Assembly: GCA_018824405.1 (NCBI GenBank)
Contig: JAHJGO010000009.1
Coordinates: 1 to 64,000 of the forward strand
Source of the DNA: Gammaproteobacteria bacterium
GTDB lineage: Bacteria > Pseudomonadota > Gammaproteobacteria > Burkholderiales > Sulfuricellaceae
Direction of reading: 5' to 3'
Length of the DNA: 64,000 bases
Made by a program: the position numbers and the translations under genes. Shown here piece by piece: positions 7,648 to 17,438 of this stretch. The first letter of the stretch is position 1. Each line of letters opens with the position of its first letter. The notes beneath the pieces are model-generated. The model did not search any database. It had not been told where the DNA came from and worked only from the letters and a program-made list of their open reading frames with translations.

Positions 7648-9679
7648 GGTCATGCTGCTCATGGAAGCGCCAGGTATTCCTGCCTTCTTTCTTCGCCCGG
7701 TACATGGCGCTATCGGCATTTTCGAGCAGTGTTTCAGCGTCATCGCCATGGTCCGGAAAGATTGCGATCCCAGTACTGGCGGTCACCTGCGCCTCTTGTC
7801 CTCCTGCCAGCACGGGACTGGAAACGGCTGCCCCGATTTTCGCGCTGACGCGATCAATATCGACGATCTCCTCCATTTCGACCAGGATAATGGCAAATTC
7901 ATCACCGCCCAGCCGAGCCACGGTATCGTTCTCGCGCACATTCTTTTTCAGGCGTTTAGCGATTTCCACCAGCAACTGGTCACCTGCCGCATGGCCCAGC
8001 CTATCGTTGACCGCCTTGAAGCCATCGAGATCAATCAGCATCACCACCACGGAACGCCCGCTACGTTTGGCATAGCCCATCGCCTGACGCAGGCGGTCGA
8101 ACATCAGGTCACGATTGGGCAGGCCGCACAGGGGGTCATGATAGGCGCGGCGCCACAACTCCCGCTCGGCACGCTTGGCTTCAGAAATGTCGCGTGAAAT
8201 GCCGACATAATTAATGGTCTTGCCGCTTTCGTCCTTCACCGCCACGATGGAAAGCCAGCGGGGTGCGATCTCGCCGGACTTGTAGCGATCCCATATCTCT
8301 CCCTGCCATTGCCCTTCTTGCAACAAGGAACGCCACATTTCCTCATAGAATTCGCGCTTGTGTCGGCCTGATTGCAGCAAGCGCGGATTCTGCCCCAGCA
8401 GATCTTCACGCAGATAGCCGGTGGTTTCTGTAAAACCGGGATTGACATCAAGGATATTGGCATTGGCATCTGTGACAACCACGCCCTCGGCAGCATTCTC
8501 GAATACGCGTGCCGCCAGGCGCAGGCGATTTTCCGCTTCTTGCTGCTGCGTAACGTCCTGCACAGTGCCGAGCATCCGCAGCGGTTTTCCTGTGCTGTCG
8601 CGAGTAATTTCGGCACTTTCGCGCACTATGCGCAAGCCGCCGTCGGGCCGCACCACGCGATGCACGATATCGTAAGCCTGCTCGCCGCCCAAGACGCGGT
8701 TCACGGCATCCATCACCGCCTGCCTGTCCTCAAGATGAACGGATGCCAGGAAGGCTTCATAGGTCGCCCCGAACTGCTGTGGCAACAGGCCAAAAATCCG
8801 GTACACCTCGTCCGACCAGTGTAGCGTGCCATGTTCGATATCCCAGTCCCAGTGTCCCATATGGCCAATGCGTTGCGCCTCGGCCAGGCGCGCCAGGCTG
8901 GCGCCAAGCTCCGCTGTCCTGGCTGCCACATCCTGCTCCAGATGGTCGCGCGCCTTCCGCAGCGCTTCCTCAACTTGGCGGCGCCCGGAAATCTCCTGCA
9001 ACAGGTCAGCCTGGTTGAGCCGCAAACGGCGCAGCACCACCGTGCTGGTGAGCACGACAACCATCATGGCTGCCAGCATCAGGCCCATCATTGCGAGGAA
9101 ACTGCGCTGATAGGCCTGCCGCGCACTCCGATCGGATTTTTCTGTCATGGAATTGTAGTGCGCGATGATGCCTTCGAATTTTTCCAGCACCTTGTCCTGG
9201 GCCGGGAGAACCTGGCTCCGCATGATCTTTCCGGCTTCTTCATTCTTCCCCTCCTGAAGAAGCTCGGCCGCCTGCTCGATAAATGGCGTCGCCCAGTTGG
9301 TCAACTCGCGCAATTCCTCGAGCAATTTCGCGCATTCCCTGTCCACCGAGTCCGCTGCAATCTGTTCAAGTTGGGTACGCAAGCCCACAAACTGACCGGC
9401 CCGAGAGAGGAAGCGCATATGGATATAGTCCTGCACGAAGGGGTCGTTCTCGAGCATCATGGCATTAAGGTCTACGGCCCGTTCACGGACGATGGCGCGA
9501 AGCTGGTGAACCAGCTCGATCCGGTTATTATCGAGCCGCGCCACATCACGGTTACGGCGCATTTCGTCATGATGCATATATCCGACGAATCCGGTTGCGG
9601 CCATGAGCATCACCACCATCAGAAAGCTCATGGCAATCTGGAGATTCGAGCGCGACAGATTCATTTGAAATTTTCCCAT
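7640..9679 (-). CDS. Membrane-bound sensor diguanylate cyclase (4-helix sensor, PAS, PAS, GGDEF)
   Basis: This protein of about 679 residues probably makes c-di-GMP in response to a periplasmic signal. Two hydrophobic segments bracket an all-helical periplasmic domain of about 160 residues. After the second segment come a coiled coil, two PAS domains (one with WDIEHGTLHWSDEVY, one with FENAAEGVVVTDANANILD) with PAC-like tails, and a C-terminal cyclase domain with an intact RLGGDEFAIIL active site. An RENDTVARLGGDEF arrangement supplies the RxxD product-inhibition site. There is no EAL domain. I chose ATG 9679 (MGKFQMNL); the frame is open to 9736, which would overlap pcm. The stop overlaps the greB start. 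Confidence 0.9.
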   Translation of the reverse strand: MGKFQMNLSRSNLQIAMSFLMVVMLMAATGFVGYMHHDEMRRNRDVARLDNNRIELVHQLRAIVRERAVDLNAMMLENDPFVQDYIHMRFLSRAGQFVGLRTQLEQIAADSVDRECAKLLEELRELTNWATPFIEQAAELLQEGKNEEAGKIMRSQVLPAQDKVLEKFEGIIAHYNSMTEKSDRSARQAYQRSFLAMMGLMLAAMMVVVLTSTVVLRRLRLNQADLLQEISGRRQVEEALRKARDHLEQDVAARTAELGASLARLAEAQRIGHMGHWDWDIEHGTLHWSDEVYRIFGLLPQQFGATYEAFLASVHLEDRQAVMDAVNRVLGGEQAYDIVHRVVRPDGGLRIVRESAEITRDSTGKPLRMLGTVQDVTQQQEAENRLRLAARVFENAAEGVVVTDANANILDVNPGFTETTGYLREDLLGQNPRLLQSGRHKREFYEEMWRSLLQEGQWQGEIWDRYKSGEIAPRWLSIVAVKDESGKTINYVGISRDISEAKRAERELWRRAYHDPLCGLPNRDLMFDRLRQAMGYAKRSGRSVVVMLIDLDGFKAVNDRLGHAAGDQLLVEIAKRLKKNVRENDTVARLGGDEFAIILVEMEEIVDIDRVSAKIGAAVSSPVLAGGQEAQVTASTGIAIFPDHGDDAETLLENADSAMYRAKKEGRNTWRFHEQHDHE

Positions 9680-9722
9680 TTGGACAGCAGAATTCTGACC
9701 ATTATCGGTTGGATGCTCTGGA

Positions 9723-10400
9723 TCAAACCACGCCACCTCGCCCAGTCAGCGGCACGAAGGCCACCGGCAGGACATTGTGTGTAGCCACTTCACCCGCTGT
9801 GTTTTTTTCCACCAGCAACAGATCCTGACGCATATAAGGCAAGCCCACCGGGATCACCATGCGGCCACCGGGCTTGAGCTGTTCGACCAGGGGCGGTGGA
9901 ATTTCAGGCGCAGCGGCGGTGACGATGATACCATCGAAAGGTGCATGCTCCGGCCAGCCCTGGTAGCCGTCGCCCTGCCGCACCGTCACATTGCCATAAC
10001 CCAGGCGCGTCAGGCGATCCTGGGCTTCCTGCGCCAGCTCGGGCACGATTTCCAGGGAATACACCTGCTTCACCAGTCGCGACAGCACCGCGCTCTGGTA
10101 ACCCGAACCGCAGCCGACTTCGAGCACCACATGATGCGGCTGAGGCGCCAGCAGATCGCTCATCAGCGCCACGATAAAGGGCTGCGAAATGGTCTGACCA
10201 CGGCCAATCGACAGCGGCCCGTTATCATAGGCCCAATCCTCCAGCCCTTGCGGCACGAAGGCATGGCGCGGCACCTGTTTCATTGCCTCCAGGACGCGCG
10301 GATCCAGCTCGGACTTGCCGATCCAGGCGCGCGTTTCGGAAGTCTCCCAGCCGATGTCGTGCAGCATGCGCTCGATCCCGGCATGGATTTTTGTGGTCAT
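9723..10400 (-). CDS. pcm: Protein-L-isoaspartate O-methyltransferase
   Basis: The 225-residue enzyme methylates isoaspartyl residues in damaged proteins using S-adenosylmethionine. Diagnostic sequences are PRHAFVPQ, the GRGQTISQPFIVALM substrate loop and the SAM motif I VVLEVGCGSGYQSAVL, followed by motif II DGIIVTAAAPEIPP. Length and start (MTTKIHAGIERML) are standard. It is transcribed toward the sensor cyclase and diverges from the membrane-protein gene at 10469; the 68-bp gap between the starts should hold both promoters. Confidence 0.95.
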   Translation of the reverse strand: MTTKIHAGIERMLHDIGWETSETRAWIGKSELDPRVLEAMKQVPRHAFVPQGLEDWAYDNGPLSIGRGQTISQPFIVALMSDLLAPQPHHVVLEVGCGSGYQSAVLSRLVKQVYSLEIVPELAQEAQDRLTRLGYGNVTVRQGDGYQGWPEHAPFDGIIVTAAAPEIPPPLVEQLKPGGRMVIPVGLPYMRQDLLLVEKNTAGEVATHNVLPVAFVPLTGRGGVV

Positions 10401-10468
10401 GGAAAGCTGTGTTCCAGAAAAGAGGTATGCGCGTTATTCTATCAAATCCATGCCGTATACTTTCCCTT

Positions 10469-11203
10469 ATGAATCTGATCAGCGCACTCAAACTTGCATT
10501 TCTTAACCTGCTTCATCCCCGCATGCTGGCACTGCTCCTGCTGCCGATGGGTTTTTCGCTCTTGCTATGGGGCGGGCTGGCCGTCTGGTTCTGGGGCGAC
10601 TGGGCCAGCGCACTGGGCCACTGGCTGGCCAGCAGCGCGGTTGGACCCTATGTTGAGGGCGTGACCTGGCTGGCCGGTTCGGCGGTGACTTTCCTGATCC
10701 TGCTGATCCTGATTCCGCTGGCTTATGTCACCGCCCTGCTCATCGTGTCGGTTTTCGCCATGCCGATGATGGTGCGTCATGTGGCGCAAAGCCGTTTCCC
10801 CAATCTGCATCTGGAACACGGCGGCAGCAACCTGGGCTCGGCCTGGAACAGCTTTGCCGCACTGGCGATTTATCTGCTGCTTTGGTTCATCACCTTGCCA
10901 CTGTGGCTGCTGAGCGGACCCCTGGCGCTGGTGTTCCCGGTGCTGCTCAACGCCTATCTCAACCAGCGCCTGTTTCGCTACGATGCGCTGGCCGAACATG
11001 CGAGCGAGGAGGAATTCGCCGCCCTGATGGAACGTTCTGGCAAGAAACTCTACCTGCTGGGCGGCATGCTGGGGCTGCTCCAGTATGTGCCACTGCTTAA
11101 CTTCCTGGCACCAGTGTACATCGGGCTGGCCTTCACCCACTTCTGCCTCGATGATCTGGAAAAACTGCGCATGGAGAAAGCCGGGCTGGTCGTGACAGGA
11201 TAA
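10469..11203 (+). CDS. EI24-domain (CysZ-like) inner-membrane protein
   Basis: This 244-residue protein has about five to six hydrophobic segments, including PRMLALLLLPMGFSLLLWGG, a long pair between residues 70 and 110, and LWFITLPLWLLSGPLALVFP near 150. It matches the general pattern of the EI24/CysZ family, with a conserved NLLHPRM start and the LNAYLNQRLFRYDALAEHAS segment following the fourth helix. In some bacteria members import sulfate, but that function cannot be assumed here. ATG 10469 is chosen because the membrane-protein sequence starts there and the open frame upstream is arginine-rich, antisense to pcm. Confidence 0.85.
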   Translation: MNLISALKLAFLNLLHPRMLALLLLPMGFSLLLWGGLAVWFWGDWASALGHWLASSAVGPYVEGVTWLAGSAVTFLILLILIPLAYVTALLIVSVFAMPMMVRHVAQSRFPNLHLEHGGSNLGSAWNSFAALAIYLLLWFITLPLWLLSGPLALVFPVLLNAYLNQRLFRYDALAEHASEEEFAALMERSGKKLYLLGGMLGLLQYVPLLNFLAPVYIGLAFTHFCLDDLEKLRMEKAGLVVTG

Positions 11204-11245
11204 ATCGTCAAGCAAAAAACCAATCCCCCCAGCCTCCCCTTGTCA

Positions 11246-11405
11246 CCCGCAAGGAGTATCTCCGCCGAGAGCGGCAGCAAAGCTGCACGCACAGGCGAGA
11301 CAGGGAAGGAGCACAAACCGGAGAGGTGCCTTTCCCCCCTGAAATGGGTCAAGCAGGCAATCCGCGCAGCGGATGCTCGCACAAGGGGGGATCAAGGGGG
11401 GGGTT
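11246..11405. repeat. Intergenic mosaic repeat, copy A
   Basis: The stretch 11246-11286 (starting CCCGCAAGGAGTATCTCCGC and ending GGCAGCAAAGCTGC) matches, with a few substitutions, the internal part of a second repeat found inside purN at about 15018-15058. The following bases to 11405 contain runs of C and G (CCCCCC, GGGGGG) that can pair as stems. It fills most of the 214-bp gap between the convergent genes ending at 11203 and 11418. No gene is visible. The convergent position is typical of REP-like elements. Confidence 0.6.
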
Positions 11406-11417
11406 GAGGCAGGGTAA

Positions 11418-12065
11418 TTACCGAACACCCATTTCCGCCAGCGTCTCCGCCGCAATCTCGCGCACTTCGGCATTCTCATCTGCAAGGCAGGCCTTGAGAT
11501 AGGGCACGATCTGTTCGCCACCGATGAGCGACAGGTAATGGCAGGCATCGGCCCGCGTCAGAGCATCCGCGTGGCGAGTCAGTTCGCCCAGGCCGGGAAT
11601 CATCACCTCGGCGATGGCATCGCCCTGAAACTCTTCCAGCACCGCACCGATGCCCAGGCGCACCGCCATGCTGGATTCCGCATCAGCCAGCAGCGTCACC
11701 AGGGCCTGCAGGCGCTGCGGTTGTTGGCGCGCCATGGCTTCCACCTTGTCGCGGCGGCCATTCTTGAGCAGATGCAGAAAAAATTCCGGCATGCCGCGCG
11801 GCGTGCCGGATAGATCCGCCCAGCGGCGCAGCTCGCCAGGCGTCTGCACGCCCTCCAGCTCGAATTCGCCGATCCGCATCCAGGGCACGGTGCGCACGCC
11901 AAGGGCTGCGGCCTGTTCCGGATGCACCGCGATATTGACCGCTTCCAGCAGTCCGATGACGCCCTCCTTCACCAGCCCGGACAGGCCTTCCAGCACCGCC
12001 GGGCAGTGCGGGCATCCAGGCGTGAGCAGGAGTAAAGCATCCGGTATTTCACGCGATTCTGCCAT
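11418..12065 (-). CDS. Thioredoxin-fold protein fused to HEAT repeats
   Basis: This protein of 215 residues has a thioredoxin-like N-terminus with a CPHCPAV redox motif near residue 18 and a cis-proline VRTVPWMRIG near residue 58, followed from about residue 130 by helical HEAT-type repeats (ADACHYLSLIG, then LADENAEVREIAAETLAEM). There is no signal peptide, so it is cytoplasmic. The combination suggests a redox-active adaptor that docks on a partner protein. It follows hda with a two-base gap and is probably translated from the same message. The start ATG 12065 (MAESREIPDALLLL) is chosen over a longer frame overlapping hda. Confidence 0.82.
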   Translation of the reverse strand: MAESREIPDALLLLTPGCPHCPAVLEGLSGLVKEGVIGLLEAVNIAVHPEQAAALGVRTVPWMRIGEFELEGVQTPGELRRWADLSGTPRGMPEFFLHLLKNGRRDKVEAMARQQPQRLQALVTLLADAESSMAVRLGIGAVLEEFQGDAIAEVMIPGLGELTRHADALTRADACHYLSLIGGEQIVPYLKACLADENAEVREIAAETLAEMGVR

Positions 12066-12067
12066 GG

Positions 12068-12745
12068 CTATAGCTCCATTTCGATTTGCAGCAACTGGCG
12101 CAGCAGGGGCACCGTCACTGGGCGCTGCTGCTCCAGGGTGATGCGGTCCAGCGCGTCGAGCACCGCCATCAGCGAAGGCAGGTCGCGCCGCCAATGGCGC
12201 AGCAGGTAATCCAGCACTTCCTGCGGCAAGGAAAAGCCGCGCGCCCTGGCATGCTCCTGCAGGGCCAGTTCCTTTTCCATATCATTCAGGCCCTGCATCT
12301 GGTAAACCAAACCCCAGCCGAGGCGGGTCGCCACGTCGGGGCGCACCTCAAGCTGCGCAGGCGGGCACGGCCCGCTGGCGACGAAAAACCCGCCATCTTC
12401 GCGCAAGTCATTGTAAAGATTGAACAGGGCGATCTGATCCTCGGCGTCCAGCCGGGCCACATCATCCACCGCCACCAGCACCCCCTCACCCGGATGGACC
12501 GGGATGGCCTCGCCCTCTGTCACCAGCAAGGCAGGCTGACCCATATCCTGAGCTGCTGCCACCAGGCCGCGCAGCAAATGCGACTTACCGCTGCCCGCCT
12601 CACCCCACAGGTACACGGCGCGTTCACGTGCGCTGCCTGCCAGCAGTTGCCGCAATGTCTGCATCAACTCGGCATTGCGCCCGACAACAAAATTATCCAG
12701 GGTGGCTTCAAAAACAGGTGAGATTTCCAGCAGCAACTGTTTCAT
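12068..12745 (-). CDS. hda: DnaA regulatory inactivator Hda
   Basis: Hda, a DnaA-related AAA+ protein, works with the replisome clamp to stimulate ATP hydrolysis by DnaA after initiation. The 225-residue product begins with MKQLLLEIS, close to the clamp-binding QL-L motif at the N-terminus of Hda, and has a Walker A GEAGSGKSH, a Walker B LVAVDDVARLD and a C-terminal lid region. It lacks the DnaA DNA-binding domain, which separates it from DnaA. It sits between an Fe-S flavoreductase gene and a thioredoxin-HEAT gene, all on the minus strand with gaps of only a few bases. Confidence 0.92.
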   Translation of the reverse strand: MKQLLLEISPVFEATLDNFVVGRNAELMQTLRQLLAGSARERAVYLWGEAGSGKSHLLRGLVAAAQDMGQPALLVTEGEAIPVHPGEGVLVAVDDVARLDAEDQIALFNLYNDLREDGGFFVASGPCPPAQLEVRPDVATRLGWGLVYQMQGLNDMEKELALQEHARARGFSLPQEVLDYLLRHWRRDLPSLMAVLDALDRITLEQQRPVTVPLLRQLLQIEMEL

Positions 12746-12747
12746 GG

Positions 12748-13764
12748 CTAAAATCGATGGAACGAATCAATATGTAAATGCGCAGCCGGCAAGCCGTGCT
12801 TGAGCAGCAATGCGCGCGTCTCTGGCACAGCGTGTTCAGGGCCGGTCATGTAAATCCGGAAGCGGGACAGATCCGGATGCTCTGCAACAATGCGCTGAGC
12901 GCCCAGCAACTGCCCGATCTCCGTATCCGAAAACGGACTGTTCCCCGCACCTTCATCCAGCAGTGATGTATAGGAAAAATTATCCAGGGCATCCAGCCAG
13001 GAGCGGCAGAGATTGTCCAGATAATGATCGCCCGCCCTTGAAGCCACCCAGTAAAGCCGGATTGGCGGGGCATATTCGAGCGAAATGGCGTGTTCGATCA
13101 GGCTCTTGATGGGCGCAAAACCGGTGTCGTAGGCAAGAAAAATGACTTCCTCGTTCGCTTCATCATCAAAAGTAAAATGCCCTGAAGGACCGGTCAACTT
13201 CACCGCTTGATTGAGTTTCAGCGCGGAAAAGCAATATTCTGCAAAGGGGTCGCCGGGCACGCGCTGAATATGGAACTGCAGGTTCATCGCATTGCAGGGG
13301 CAACTGGCGATGGACTTGTTGCGCGGAGGCAAGCCGGGAATTTCCAGCATGGCGTGCTGCCCGGCCAGAAAGCGCAGGGACTGGCTGCGCGGCGTCCGCA
13401 GATGCACCACCATCACATCCGGATGCGGCTGCTCGATCTTGGCTACCCGCGTTTCAATCTGTTGCAGCGGCATGTCTTCTGCCCTGCCCGCCTCACGCAC
13501 CTCAATTTCCAGATCTTCCTGCGTGCAGGCATGACAGGTCAGAAAATAGCCTGCCGCCTTTTCAGCCGCACTGAACTGGTAATCAGGCACGCTGCACGGC
13601 GCCAGATGCCCAGAAACAAGACGGGCCTTGCACTCGCCGCAGGCACCGCTGTTGCAACTGTATGGAATGGAGATACCGGCTCGCAACGCCCCGTCCAGCA
13701 CAGACTCATGAGGGCCGATATTAAACTCTCGCCCACTGGGCAGAATGCGGATTGTTGCAGTCAT
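12748..13764 (-). CDS. 2Fe-2S ferredoxin-flavoreductase (CDP-6-deoxy-glucoseen reductase-like)
   Basis: The product of about 338 residues joins an N-terminal plant-type ferredoxin (PYSCNSGACGECKARL and a distant FLTCHACT supplying the fourth cysteine) to an FNR-like reductase. The FAD-binding part and the nicotinamide-binding segment AYDTGFAPIKSLIEHAISL are present. Such proteins pass electrons from NAD(P)H through FAD to the Fe-S centre; database names such as CDP-6-deoxy-L-threo-D-glycero-4-hexulose-3-dehydrase reductase are often attached, but the physiological acceptor here is unknown because no sugar-pathway gene is near. ATG 13764 (MTATIRILPSG) is preferred to ATG 13788. It diverges from purM. 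Confidence 0.85.
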   Translation of the reverse strand: MTATIRILPSGREFNIGPHESVLDGALRAGISIPYSCNSGACGECKARLVSGHLAPCSVPDYQFSAAEKAAGYFLTCHACTQEDLEIEVREAGRAEDMPLQQIETRVAKIEQPHPDVMVVHLRTPRSQSLRFLAGQHAMLEIPGLPPRNKSIASCPCNAMNLQFHIQRVPGDPFAEYCFSALKLNQAVKLTGPSGHFTFDDEANEEVIFLAYDTGFAPIKSLIEHAISLEYAPPIRLYWVASRAGDHYLDNLCRSWLDALDNFSYTSLLDEGAGNSPFSDTEIGQLLGAQRIVAEHPDLSRFRIYMTGPEHAVPETRALLLKHGLPAAHLHIDSFHRF

Positions 13765-13884
13765 ATGGCTAAAAATCATAGCACACATGCCTCAATCCCT
13801 GACCAGTCCAAAGCCACCTCGAGCCAACTGCATGGCTATCATTTAAGGTAAAATGGCACAAATTTTTGCTGCCATGGAATACAA

Positions 13885-14930
<1,046 letters not shown>

Positions 14931-14934
<4 letters not shown>

Positions 14935-15740
14935 ACGGGCATAGCAAAGAGCCGCAACCCGCAATGAAAACAGTTATGCCCGTTACCCTCTCTCCTAACT
15001 CTCTCCCGGAGGGCGCACCCGCAGGGAGTGTCCCCGCCGGGATTGGCAGCAAAGCTGCTCAATCCGGCGAGAAGAAAGACGCAGGTTCGCTGCGCGAGGC
15101 CCATATTAAACGCATCATCATTCTCATCTCCGGGCGCGGCAGCAACATGCAGGCGATCCTGGAAGCCGGACTGCCGGTGGAAATCGCCGCCGTCATCAGC
15201 AACAAACCCGAAGCCAAGGGACTGGAAGTCGCGGCACAGCACGGCATCGCTACCGCCGTAGTGGACCACCGCCAGCACGCCAGTCGCGAACAGTTTGATG
15301 CCGCGCTGGCAGAGAAAATTGACAGTTTCCAGCCGGACCTAGTGGTGCTGGCCGGTTTCATGCGCATCCTGACGGAAGGCTTCGTCAACCGTTATCAGGG
15401 CCGTCTGATCAATATCCATCCAGCTCTGCTGCCCGCCTTTCCCGGCCTCGACACCCATGAGAAGGCCTTGCAGGAAGGCGTCAGGATTCACGGCTGCACG
15501 GTGCACTTCGTCACTCCGACCGTGGACCACGGCCCGATTATCTCCCAGGCCGCTGTGCCGGTTCTGCCTGACGACACCCCAGACGCCCTGGCCGCAAGAG
15601 TGCTGGAACAGGAACACCTGACCTACCCCGAGGCCATCCGCTGGTTTGCCGAAGGGCGCATTCGCCTGGAACACGGCCGGGTGAAATCGGACATTTTGCA
15701 GGCCTCCGCGCCTGCACTGAGGTCGCCATGGGCCGCCTGA
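14931..15740 (+). CDS. purN: Phosphoribosylglycinamide formyltransferase, with repeat at N-terminus
   Basis: PurN transfers a formyl group from formyl-tetrahydrofolate to GAR. The conserved enzyme begins [19 protein letters not shown] at residue 59 and contains the formate-handling segment [15 protein letters not shown] and [18 protein letters not shown] with the catalytic Asn/His/Asp set. The first 58 codons are not PurN: about 38 of them come from a repeat (14986-15100) shared with other loci. If GTG 14931 is used, the protein has this foreign extension. An alternative is initiation at ATT 15105, which has GAGG five bases upstream and gives 211 residues, close to the E. coli length of 212. 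The 3' end overlaps the next gene by 13 bases. Confidence 0.93.
14986..15100. repeat. Mosaic repeat copy B, inside the purN 5' region
   Basis: The left end (CCCTCTCTCCTAACTCTCTC) and right end (GACGCAGGTTCGCTGCGCGA) match copy C in rsmB almost exactly, whereas the internal part (CCCGCAGGGAGTGTCCCCGC to GGCAGCAAAGCTGCT) matches the intergenic copy A. The element therefore looks modular. It lies between the purM stop and the conserved start of PurN and keeps the frame open, so it adds a peptide to purN or forms its leader. The terminal GAGG could serve as a ribosome-binding site for ATT 15105. Confidence 0.72.
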
Positions 15741-16450
15741 TCCTCCTTTTTCTGGCGCTCGCCAGCTTCACAGCGCAGGCCGCACCCCCGAAAAAGATCG
15801 ATGCCACCTACCGCGTGCTGAAAAGCGGCCAGCTGGTGGGCAAGGTCACTGAGCATTTCGAGCACGATGGCAAACGCTACCGCATCGAAAGCACGACGGC
15901 CGCCATCGGCATTTTTGCGCTCTTTGCCAAGGGCGACATTCGCCTTGTCAGCGAGGGGGAGATTACCCCGAACGGCCTGCGCCCGCTGCATTTCGAGCAT
16001 CATCGCGGGTCTGATCCGGCCAAGCTGATCGTGGCCGATTTTGACTGGGAAAAGCGCGTTGTCAGCCACAAATACGACGGGAAAGTCGAAACCGATTCGC
16101 TTCAGGATGGTGTGCAGGACCGGATCAGCCAGCACTACCAGTTCATGTTTCAGCCGCCTCGGCAGAAGGATATCGACATCCACCTGAGCACCGGGCGCAA
16201 GCTCAATCTTTACAACTACCGGATGGTTGGCGAAGAATCCACGCAGACGCTCATCGGCCTCATCAAGACCATGCATATCTCCAAACAGCGCACGCCGGAT
16301 GAGGATGGTATCGACCTGTGGCTGGCAAAATCCCGGTTTTACTATCCGGTACGCATCGTGTTCGACGAGAAGGATGGCGGCAGGCTGGAACAGCAACTGG
16401 AAAGTCTGTATCCCCCGGCAGCCACTGAGCTCAAACCCGCGAAACGGTGA
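15728..16450 (+). CDS. DUF3108 domain protein, periplasmic
   Basis: This is a 240-residue protein with a signal peptide ([18 protein letters not shown]) and one DUF3108 domain, shown by the GQLVGKVTEHFEHDGKRY opening and the TGRKLNLYNYRMVGEES, LIGLIKTMHIS and IDLWLAKSRFYYPVRI segments shared with the next gene. The fold is probably an all-beta cup in the periplasm; its biochemical role is not established. It overlaps purN by 13 bases and is followed by a second DUF3108 gene with GTGA overlap, so the three are likely co-translated. Confidence 0.88.
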   Translation: MGRLILLFLALASFTAQAAPPKKIDATYRVLKSGQLVGKVTEHFEHDGKRYRIESTTAAIGIFALFAKGDIRLVSEGEITPNGLRPLHFEHHRGSDPAKLIVADFDWEKRVVSHKYDGKVETDSLQDGVQDRISQHYQFMFQPPRQKDIDIHLSTGRKLNLYNYRMVGEESTQTLIGLIKTMHISKQRTPDEDGIDLWLAKSRFYYPVRIVFDEKDGGRLEQQLESLYPPAATELKPAKR

Positions 16451-17436
16451 CCCCGGCCGCATTCAAACGCTTCTTCTGGGCACTGGCCCTGTCCCTGCTG
16501 GTTCACCTGATTGTAACTTTCGGACCCAGCATTCCCCTGCCTGAATATCAGCCCGACCCGGTCATGGAAGCGTCCATCAGGCCATTGCCGCCTCCCCCGC
16601 CTGCCGTAAAAAAACCCAGGCCGCGCCCCAGACTGGCGCCGAGAAAGCCTCCTGAGCCTGCCACATCAGGCTCGCCACCTGCGCCTGAATCCGTCGTGGC
16701 TGCAGAACCGGAACAGGCATCCGCGGCAACGCAGGAAGAACCATCCCCACCCGCGCCCCCGGAAAGCATAATCGCCGAGGAAGCCCCCATCACCCTGCCG
16801 GAACACGCGGAAATCCGCTACACCCTGTACAAGGGGCGGGACGGATTTCCCGTGGGCAAGGCCGTGCACACCTGGAAGCGCGAAGGAAAAAGCTATTCCA
16901 TCACCCAGATCGCCGAAGCCAGCGGCATCGTGTCTTTTTTTTACAGCGGCCGCCATGTCCAGATCAGCCAGGGCGTCATCACGGCCAGCGGCATGCAGCC
17001 CGATTCATACTGGGTGCAGCGTGGGCAGCGCGCGGACAGGACCGATACCGCAAAATTCGACTGGAATGACAGACAACTCACTTTCGGCACCGGCAGCGAC
17101 ACGCGCACCGTGCGCCTGCCGGATGGCACGCAGGATCTGCTCAGCTTCCTCTACCAGCTCGCCTTCGCCCCACCGCTGGAAGGCAGCACCCGCCTCCATA
17201 TCACCACCGGTCGCAAGCTGGGCAACTATGGCTACGAGTCACGGGGAGAGGAAACGCTTGAAACCCCACTTGGCCTCATCAAGACCCTGCGCATCGCCCA
17301 ACTGCGCCAGGAAGGGGAAGAAAACACGGAAATCTGGCTGGCGACGGAGTATCATTACCTTCCGCTAAAAATCCGTTTCACCGACAAACAAGGCAGCGTG
17401 ATGGAACAAACCGCTGCCGCCATCGATATCAAATAA
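16447..17436 (+). CDS. TonB-like anchored DUF3108 protein
   Basis: The 329-residue protein starts with a single N-terminal membrane segment (FFWALALSLLVHLIVTF), then a proline-rich, lysine/arginine-containing stretch of about 90 residues (PPPPPAVKKPRPRPRLAPRK) like the periplasm-spanning region of TonB, and ends in a DUF3108 domain paralogous to the preceding gene (TGRKLGNYGYESRGEE, LGLIKTLRIAQL, EIWLATEYHYLPLKI). It starts at GTG 16447 overlapping the previous stop. The layout suggests an inner-membrane anchor presenting a DUF3108 domain toward the outer membrane; no TonB C-terminal domain is seen. Confidence 0.85.
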   Translation: MTPAAFKRFFWALALSLLVHLIVTFGPSIPLPEYQPDPVMEASIRPLPPPPPAVKKPRPRPRLAPRKPPEPATSGSPPAPESVVAAEPEQASAATQEEPSPPAPPESIIAEEAPITLPEHAEIRYTLYKGRDGFPVGKAVHTWKREGKSYSITQIAEASGIVSFFYSGRHVQISQGVITASGMQPDSYWVQRGQRADRTDTAKFDWNDRQLTFGTGSDTRTVRLPDGTQDLLSFLYQLAFAPPLEGSTRLHITTGRKLGNYGYESRGEETLETPLGLIKTLRIAQLRQEGEENTEIWLATEYHYLPLKIRFTDKQGSVMEQTAAAIDIK

Positions 17437-17438
17437 TC

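Noticed and set aside
8831-9784. Large plus-strand open frame of 317 codons
   Set aside because: It is antisense to the sensor cyclase gene, rich in His/Gln from reversed codons, and has no domain or ribosome-binding site.
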